A DNA stretch of 40,321 bases. Origin: Leptothoe spongobia TAU-MAC 1115. Its GTDB lineage: Bacteria > Cyanobacteriota > Cyanobacteriia > Phormidesmidales > Phormidesmidaceae. The stretch is taken from NCBI RefSeq assembly GCF_018739885.1, contig NZ_JADOES010000049.1:1-40321 (forward strand), in the 5' to 3' direction. Within the stretch, counting starts at the first letter, position 1, and the number at the start of each line of letters is the position of its first letter. The notes below the pieces were generated by a model, which made no database searches, was not told where the DNA came from, and saw nothing but the letters and a program-made list of their open reading frames with translations. Made by a program: the position numbers and the translations under genes. Positions 35,414 through 40,321 of this stretch are shown one piece after another.

Positions 35414-36706
35414 TTATAGTGTTGAATTAGGCACAGCATAAACATCTTTACCGCCTCTTAGCGAGAACTGTATCGAGTGGTTTATGTCTTTGCTTGATGT
35501 CGTAATAAAAATAACTAGGCCAAGTATGGTCATGAGGCAAGCTACGCCAAAAATATCTCGGTAGCTGGTCAGATCAGCAACTTGTCCCATCACGGGGCCT
35601 GCTAACGCAATCCCAACATCAAAACCAGTCAGACATAGACCAAACATTAATCCTCGCTCAGTTGGCCTTGAGCGATCAGCCATTAGCGCAGCTACCATAG
35701 GAATCAACATACCACCCCCCATGCCTTGTAAAGCCGCAGCAAAAAGTACAGCGACCTCACTGTATGCAAGCCACAAGGCAAGCATAGACACCGAGTAAAA
35801 CATTAATCCCAAGGTAATAAAGGGACCACGGCCATAACGGTCGGACGCCTTCCCAGCTAACAGTCGAATAACAAAACTAGAGATTGCAGATGCTGTGTAG
35901 ATCAAGCCAATATTCAGAGAAAGACTTGACTCACGTGCATACAAGGGAACAAATGTTGCCAATCCACCAAAGGCCAATCCAACCAATAACAACATTAATG
36001 CAGGTACCCGTACAGCTGGCAGCAGCAGCAAAGACCAAAATGCTGTCTTACGTCGTGATATTGCCTTCTCTCGGTGTGGCTCGACAATTGTGACCGCAAA
36101 CACCAACCCCACAGCCCCAAGCATAGCCATCAAAACAAACACTTGAGTAAACCCTGCACCAGCCTGCAAATATCCTCCCAAAGCAGGTCCCACTGCCATC
36201 CCAATCGGGTTCACCAAACTCATATACCCAATTAGCTCACCTCGTTGACCAGCCGGGGCTAGGTCAGCCACCAAAGCACTATAGGCCGTTACAAAAGAAG
36301 CAATACTCAGGCCATGAAATGCTCGGAAAACCATCATCAGTGAGATCGCTGAGTTGATTCGCCAGAGATGACTCCCCATGGTTATCTGCCAAGTTACTTC
36401 AGGTAAAAAAGACACCAGCCAATACAAGAGTGGCGCTACTGCAATTGCCAGTAGTCCAATCAATAGAACTGGTTTTCGACCCCGTTCATCGGTTATACGA
36501 GCCATTACTGGACGCATAGTCAACAGTCCGATTGCAAAACTTGCCATCACCAAACCAATCTGCTGACCATTGGCACCAAACTGCTCAATATACAAAGGCA
36601 ATGCAGGCAACAACCCTGCTAACCCAGCCCAAAAACACAACCCAGCCACAAACATGGCTACTAGGCTTCGCCGTAGGGAAGGCTCTAGGGTGACGAATAC
36701 ATTCAA
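35414..36706 (-). CDS. Major facilitator superfamily transporter
   Basis: 430 residues with twelve predicted helices. The loop 2-3 signature appears as MRPVMARITDERGRKPVLLIG, and the second-half copy as LLAGKASDRYGRGPFI. It resembles drug or small-molecule exporters. The start is TTG at 36706, supported by AAGGAG 8 bases upstream (36715-36720). The protein ends with DVYAVPNSTL, and its stop codon abuts the tRNA-Arg end with no gap. It is divergent from the DUF1643 gene across 155 bases. Substrate unknown. Confidence 0.9.
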   Translation of the reverse strand: MNVFVTLEPSLRRSLVAMFVAGLCFWAGLAGLLPALPLYIEQFGANGQQIGLVMASFAIGLLTMRPVMARITDERGRKPVLLIGLLAIAVAPLLYWLVSFLPEVTWQITMGSHLWRINSAISLMMVFRAFHGLSIASFVTAYSALVADLAPAGQRGELIGYMSLVNPIGMAVGPALGGYLQAGAGFTQVFVLMAMLGAVGLVFAVTIVEPHREKAISRRKTAFWSLLLLPAVRVPALMLLLVGLAFGGLATFVPLYARESSLSLNIGLIYTASAISSFVIRLLAGKASDRYGRGPFITLGLMFYSVSMLALWLAYSEVAVLFAAALQGMGGGMLIPMVAALMADRSRPTERGLMFGLCLTGFDVGIALAGPVMGQVADLTSYRDIFGVACLMTILGLVIFITTSSKDINHSIQFSLRGGKDVYAVPNSTL

Positions 36707-36861
36707 AATACTTGCTCCTTAATGGAAGATGCGCCCAGAAGCAGTCACCCAAATGGCCAACCAACACCTATAACGCCATATACCTCGATATATGATTAGC
36801 GAACATTCGCAACCAATAGTAATCAAGGGATTACAGTGAACCTGATTTCTCTGACAGGACA

Positions 36862-37377
36862 ATGTTAACGATTGTAACGAATTATTTAGGCGGATCGGCG
36901 ACCTTTGATATCTCCCATAAATATCGATATCGTCTTACTCGGTCTTGGTCAGACACCAATACCAGCCAAGTAACATTTATCATGCTCAACCCAAGCCAAG
37001 CCAATGCAGAACAAGATGATCCAACAATTCGTGCCTGTTCACAATTTGCTCAAAGCTGGGGATATACCCATTTAAGCGTCGTCAACCTTTTTGCCTATAG
37101 GACCTCTCAACCATCAAACCTCAAATTGGAGCTAGATCCCATCGGCCCAGACAATGACCGCTATTTAATCGCAGCCGCTGAAACCGCTAAGCAGGTAATT
37201 TTAGCCTGGGGCAACTGGGGCACCCTTTTGAATAGAGCTCAGACCATCGCCCAGTTGCTAACACCCCATCGCCACAAACTCTATTGCCTGAAGCATAACC
37301 GCTCTGGCCAACCCCGCCATCCTTTATATATCAGACGAAACACGACGCCAATACTCTGGACTAAGCATGATATGTAA
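36862..37377 (+). CDS. DUF1643-family protein
   Basis: 171 residues from ATG 36862, with AGGA close upstream. YRYRLTRSW, FIMLNPSQANAEQDDPTIR, SVVNLFAYR and ILAWGNWG are typical of DUF1643, a small family of unknown function found in bacteria and phages. The protein is soluble. It runs in the same direction as the TIR/SLOG genes but is separated from them by 379 bases. Confidence 0.85.
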   Translation: MLTIVTNYLGGSATFDISHKYRYRLTRSWSDTNTSQVTFIMLNPSQANAEQDDPTIRACSQFAQSWGYTHLSVVNLFAYRTSQPSNLKLELDPIGPDNDRYLIAAAETAKQVILAWGNWGTLLNRAQTIAQLLTPHRHKLYCLKHNRSGQPRHPLYIRRNTTPILWTKHDM

Positions 37378-37625
37378 AGGCAAGTCTCAATCCCAGTAAG
37401 TGTATAAATGAACCGTACATTGTCCGAATCAAACAGTGATTAAGCACAAGCTATCCTAAAAACGTGCATTGCATCAGGATGAGAAGCCAATGTTCATTTA
37501 CAAAAGCCTTAGAAGGATATAAAAGTGACCTATAAAAAATCAAGATTAAATCAAGATTTCAGATGCCGTAAATACTTGGCAAGACTCATCAACTATTAAC
37601 AATTCAACCAACTAGAACGTATCCG

Positions 37626-37760
37626 ATGAATTCATGCCAAGGACCAATAATGGTACTGCATGAGTACGCTCAAATTTTCAAAAATACTCAGACACATTGG
37701 CAAAAAGATCTGATATTTGGAGATAATCTTGTTTTCCTAAAAGGGATTGATGTCAAATGA
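37626..37760 (+). CDS. Possible 44-residue leader ORF coupled to the TIR gene
   Basis: ATG 37626 to TGA 37758-37760. The stop overlaps the TIR gene start as ATGA, the classic arrangement of translational coupling. The sequence is MNSCQGPIMVLHEYAQIFKN and continues with aromatic and basic residues. It is not recognised, and no clear ribosome-binding site precedes it. In a 379-base gap a 44-codon frame can arise by chance, so this is tentative. If real it may be a small partner or a leader peptide. Confidence 0.35.
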   Translation: MNSCQGPIMVLHEYAQIFKNTQTHWQKDLIFGDNLVFLKGIDVK

Positions 37761-39073
37761 GGATAGAACCTATCCATAAACGCGTTTATCATGTCTTCTT
37801 GAGCCACTCTAGCCTGGACAAAAAAGATGTTGTAGAACCTTTATATAAATGGTTTGACCAAGTCGCTCGCATTCCAGTCTGGATTGATCACAACAGCCTG
37901 AGTCCGGGGAGTAGATTAGTCACATCGATCGAAGAATCTATTGCTATCTGCCGGTCTATGATCCTTGTGCTTTCTCGCTCATCTGTAGATTCAGGCTGGG
38001 TCAAAGAAGAGTACTCAACAGCACAAGTCCATCAGAAAAATTATCAGGACTTTAAGATTATTCCAATAGTCATTGATGACTGTGAAAAGCCTGTATTTTT
38101 AAATAACTTATTATGGATCGATGCTAAAGAATGGGCATCTACAAAAAGTGAACAACTCGAGTTTGCATTTTACAAACAGCTCTTGCGTGCACTCTATCCA
38201 TTTGATCCGGCAGTAGAATATAGAAATTCCACTGATATCTTTGTCAGCCGGACCTGGCGTTCTAGTGAGTCAGCTTTTGCAGATAAAGTCTGCCAAAAGT
38301 TTATGAAATCTGGATTCAGACTCATTGGTGATTCGAAAGACCACCAAAGCTTTACAGATAGAGATAACAGAATCAAAAATATTATTTCTAGCTGTGGCGG
38401 CCTACTGGCGATATTACCCTTCAGAGAGAACGAAGAAGAGCATAGTTATACATCTAAATACTGCATCAAAGAACTTGATTTTGCTCGAGAGTATAATTTG
38501 CCTTGTGTTGTGATTGCTGAACCCGGTGTAATACTAACAAAGGAGCGCCTGAACTCTTTCACCTATTTCCATCAGGTAGACAATATAGAAAACGTGACTA
38601 ATGAAGCAGCGTTTGTTAAAGCTGTTGAAGAAATGAAAGAAGCTTGGACAAAACCCAAAAATGAGCACTATGTTTTTTTTGCAACTAACTTCGATAACCA
38701 TGAGAGAAATCAAATAGCACGCCAACTCATTCAACAAATTACCAAGCTACCTTGCGTGATCGGTGAGGACATTGATTATCGGGGTTTCTCGATTCAAGCA
38801 GCTATTGCTGATCTGGTTAGACATGCCTCTTTAGTAATCGCAGATGTTTCACAAGACAATGTCAACACTTTAATCGAAGCCGGCATAGCCAGAGGAGCCA
38901 ATGTTGAGTGCCGCATGGTCGCTCATGCAACTCCTGAGCATCCTCGCAAACGACCTCCATTTATGTTCAGGGACAAACAAGTTGAGTATTACAAAAGCGA
39001 TGCAGAACTTTTAGGTCGCATTCATCGACTTGCCTATCCTTTCCGACGCCGAATTCTAAATTATGAGATCTAA
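37757..39073 (+). CDS. Triple TIR / TIR-like / deoxyribosyltransferase-like domain protein
   Basis: 438 residues from ATG 37757. Domain 1 (about 9-147) is a true TIR domain: YHVFLSHSSLDK, WIDHNSLSPGS, and SGWVKEEY, where Glu85 fits the catalytic Glu of TIR NADases. Domain 2 (about 158-265) is TIR-like: DIFVSRTW, RIKNIISSCGGLLAILPF, CIKELDFAREYNLPCVVIAE. Domain 3 (about 304-435) is Rossmann-like: YVFFATNFDNHER and IADVSQDNVNTLIEAGIARG, the signature of nucleoside 2-deoxyribosyltransferase-like folds with Glu374. There are no membrane helices. It is followed 8 to 23 bases later by a SLOG gene. The role is inferred: NAD-derived signalling or NAD depletion in anti-phage defence. Confidence 0.8.
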   Translation: MRIEPIHKRVYHVFLSHSSLDKKDVVEPLYKWFDQVARIPVWIDHNSLSPGSRLVTSIEESIAICRSMILVLSRSSVDSGWVKEEYSTAQVHQKNYQDFKIIPIVIDDCEKPVFLNNLLWIDAKEWASTKSEQLEFAFYKQLLRALYPFDPAVEYRNSTDIFVSRTWRSSESAFADKVCQKFMKSGFRLIGDSKDHQSFTDRDNRIKNIISSCGGLLAILPFRENEEEHSYTSKYCIKELDFAREYNLPCVVIAEPGVILTKERLNSFTYFHQVDNIENVTNEAAFVKAVEEMKEAWTKPKNEHYVFFATNFDNHERNQIARQLIQQITKLPCVIGEDIDYRGFSIQAAIADLVRHASLVIADVSQDNVNTLIEAGIARGANVECRMVAHATPEHPRKRPPFMFRDKQVEYYKSDAELLGRIHRLAYPFRRRILNYEI

Positions 39074-39081
39074 AGTTAGAC

Positions 39082-39891
39082 GTGAACCTTTTCAAAATGA
39101 TCCAAAACACTGAAAGTCTGTCATTCAAATATACGTTCTCCAGTGGTCAAACGGCTTACATCTTAGATGTTCCAGACTCTTTCACCTATAACAAAACTAT
39201 AACTGCCCTGGGCTTGACACAATCTTCGCCCAGCATAGTCGTTATCGGTGGAGCAAGTAAAATGAGTCCAGAAAGCAAAATGAGGGTTTCATTACTATTC
39301 ACGAAAGTATTAGCACCATTTGCAGAAACCTCTCAAGTCACAGTTTTTGATGGTGGAACAGACGCTGGCGTTATTCAAATGATGGGACAAGCTCGTCGAA
39401 ACATCGGTGGAACCTTTCAATTGGTCGGAATTACCCCAAAAGCAAAGGTTAATCTACCAGGCTACTCAATCAACTTGAATCTCGAGTTGAAAAGTAGAGA
39501 ACTGACTGCTTTGGAAGAGAATCATACACACTTTGTTTTGATTCCAGGAAGTAATTGGGGTAATGAATCACCTTGGCTAGCTAACTGCTCCTCAATATTA
39601 GCTGGCAACTACCCAACAATAACTATCTTAATCAACGGTGGAAAAATTTCATTGAGCGACTTTATCCTCAATCTATCAGTCGGTAGACAGGCCATCATCA
39701 TTGCAGGTAGTGGCAGGTTAGCCGATGAGATAGCCAATACTATCAATGGTATTAAACCTTCTAAGGACCCTATGATCCAAAATCTCACCAGGACTTACTA
39801 TCCCAATCAGTTATCAGTCTTTGATTTAACCCACTCACTCGATATACTGACTAATCGATTGCAAGCCTACTTCAAGCCCCAAATAACCTAA
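39082..39891 (+). CDS. SLOG-superfamily LSDAT (TRPM-like) protein
   Basis: 269 residues from GTG 39082, or 264 from ATG 39097; neither start has a clear ribosome-binding site. VVIGGASKM (53-61), FDGGTDAGVIQMMGQAR (89-105), LEENHTHFVLIPGSNWGNES (144-163), ILINGG (182-187) and GRQAIIIAGSGRLADEIAN (201-219) are hallmarks of the prokaryotic LSDAT branch of SLOG, related to the nucleotide-binding N-terminus of TRPM channels. SLOG domains bind NAD-derived or related ligands. No effector or membrane segment is attached. It forms an operon with the TIR gene, suggesting it senses or handles the TIR product. Confidence 0.82.
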   Translation: MNLFKMIQNTESLSFKYTFSSGQTAYILDVPDSFTYNKTITALGLTQSSPSIVVIGGASKMSPESKMRVSLLFTKVLAPFAETSQVTVFDGGTDAGVIQMMGQARRNIGGTFQLVGITPKAKVNLPGYSINLNLELKSRELTALEENHTHFVLIPGSNWGNESPWLANCSSILAGNYPTITILINGGKISLSDFILNLSVGRQAIIIAGSGRLADEIANTINGIKPSKDPMIQNLTRTYYPNQLSVFDLTHSLDILTNRLQAYFKPQIT

Positions 39892-40321
39892 TAGTCCACA
39901 AATATATTAAGCATACAAAGATATAAAGAACATCATATCTTTCATGGAACAGAGCAGATAAGCATAACTATTCACAATTACTTCCGAAAGATTGATTTAC
40001 CCCACCTGATTTCTAGAGTTCCTAACCACTATGCTCTAAAATCCTCTAAAGACATTACATTTATGAGTGACGTTTATTCCTTTGCTCTTACTTGCTACCT
40101 AAATCACACGTCCTAAAAATAGTTGGGCGGTATAAATGGGGTTTGCTGTTAAAGTCCAGCCTTCATAGTCAGCAAGGGTTTCATTATATTGAGATGTGCT
40201 TAAGTGCATGGAAAAGTAGCTAAAATGCTCAAAACCCTTGCACCTACCCAGGGAAATGTACCGACAATCTTCACCCGGCCAGCTATCGTTCCCAGATTTT
40301 TATTTGCCGTTTGGGGGCAAA
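39892..40321. other. Intergenic tail with a weak AT-rich hairpin
   Basis: 430 bases after the SLOG gene. AAAGATAT and ATATCTTT (39917-39942) form an 8-bp stem that may end the operon. Beyond it the sequence is featureless until a frame opens at 40225. Confidence 0.4.
40225..40321 (+). CDS. Possible 5' end of a gene cut by the window edge
   Basis: ATG 40225 opens 32 codons without a stop up to the edge, with GNVPTIFTRPAIVPRFLFAV in the middle. The composition looks protein-like and the segment is vaguely like the start of a transposase, but I cannot assign it. No ribosome-binding site is evident. Confidence 0.25.
   Translation, partial: MLKTLAPTQGNVPTIFTRPAIVPRFLFAVWGQ

Noticed and set aside
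35414..40321. Duplicated tRNA-Arg 3' end as an integration (att) repeat
   Set aside because: No second copy of the T-arm and acceptor sequence was found to the right within the window, and no integrase gene is present.

Overview
The window looks like cyanobacterial chromosome. The octamer GCGATCGC (HIP1, a repeat typical of many cyanobacteria) occurs at least 11 times (for example 1584, 6798, 7120, 11530, 14421, 20049, 23553, 23848, 25640, 28624, 32385). Several genes also belong to families found mainly in cyanobacteria: a long-form RecJ, a GlgA of cyanobacterial type, a DUF3181 protein and a separate CbiT. The genus cannot be named from the sequence alone.

Layout. 1-2.4 kb holds a partial frame at the edge, a possible one-helix mini-protein, tRNA-Ala(GGC), a TPR protein and an intergenic region with five DnaA boxes that is a candidate replication origin. 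2.4-8.3 kb holds recJ with an unusual C-terminal coiled coil and HEPN-like domain, a conserved membrane protein and an alpha/beta hydrolase. 8.2-11.6 kb is a patch of accessory genes: a decayed NACHT-type C-terminus, an overlapping unknown gene pair, a hypothetical protein, a solitary HsdR_N-like PD-(D/E)xK protein and a Uma2-type protein. 11.8-18.8 kb holds glgA, an ssb paralogue, a GH38 alpha-mannosidase and a protein with an internal duplication.

18.9-30.5 kb is one long minus-strand surface-glycan locus. In transcription order it encodes a GT2 glycosyltransferase fused to a degenerate EAL domain, two further GT2 enzymes, an AlkP-superfamily hydrolase, a GT-C membrane glycosyltransferase, a sulfotransferase-like protein, a GT2, a GT12-like transferase and a second GT-C enzyme. 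Together they could build and decorate, perhaps sulfate, an exported polysaccharide or glycolipid. The EAL fusion suggests c-di-GMP input.

31.0-36.7 kb is housekeeping: cbiT, a PLP-dependent Orn/Lys/Arg decarboxylase-family gene, small cyanobacterial proteins, moaC, tRNA-Arg(ACG) and an MFS transporter. 36.9-39.9 kb is accessory again: a DUF1643 gene and then a compact plus-strand operon. That operon has a possible 44-codon ORF overlapping ATGA with the next gene, a protein with three stacked TIR or TIR-like/deoxyribosyltransferase-like domains, and a SLOG-superfamily (LSDAT, TRPM-like) protein. The TIR + SLOG pairing recalls the logic of Thoeris anti-phage defence but has no SIR2 or other recognisable separate effector. 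It is the best candidate for an undescribed system here, with the GT2-EAL fusion second.
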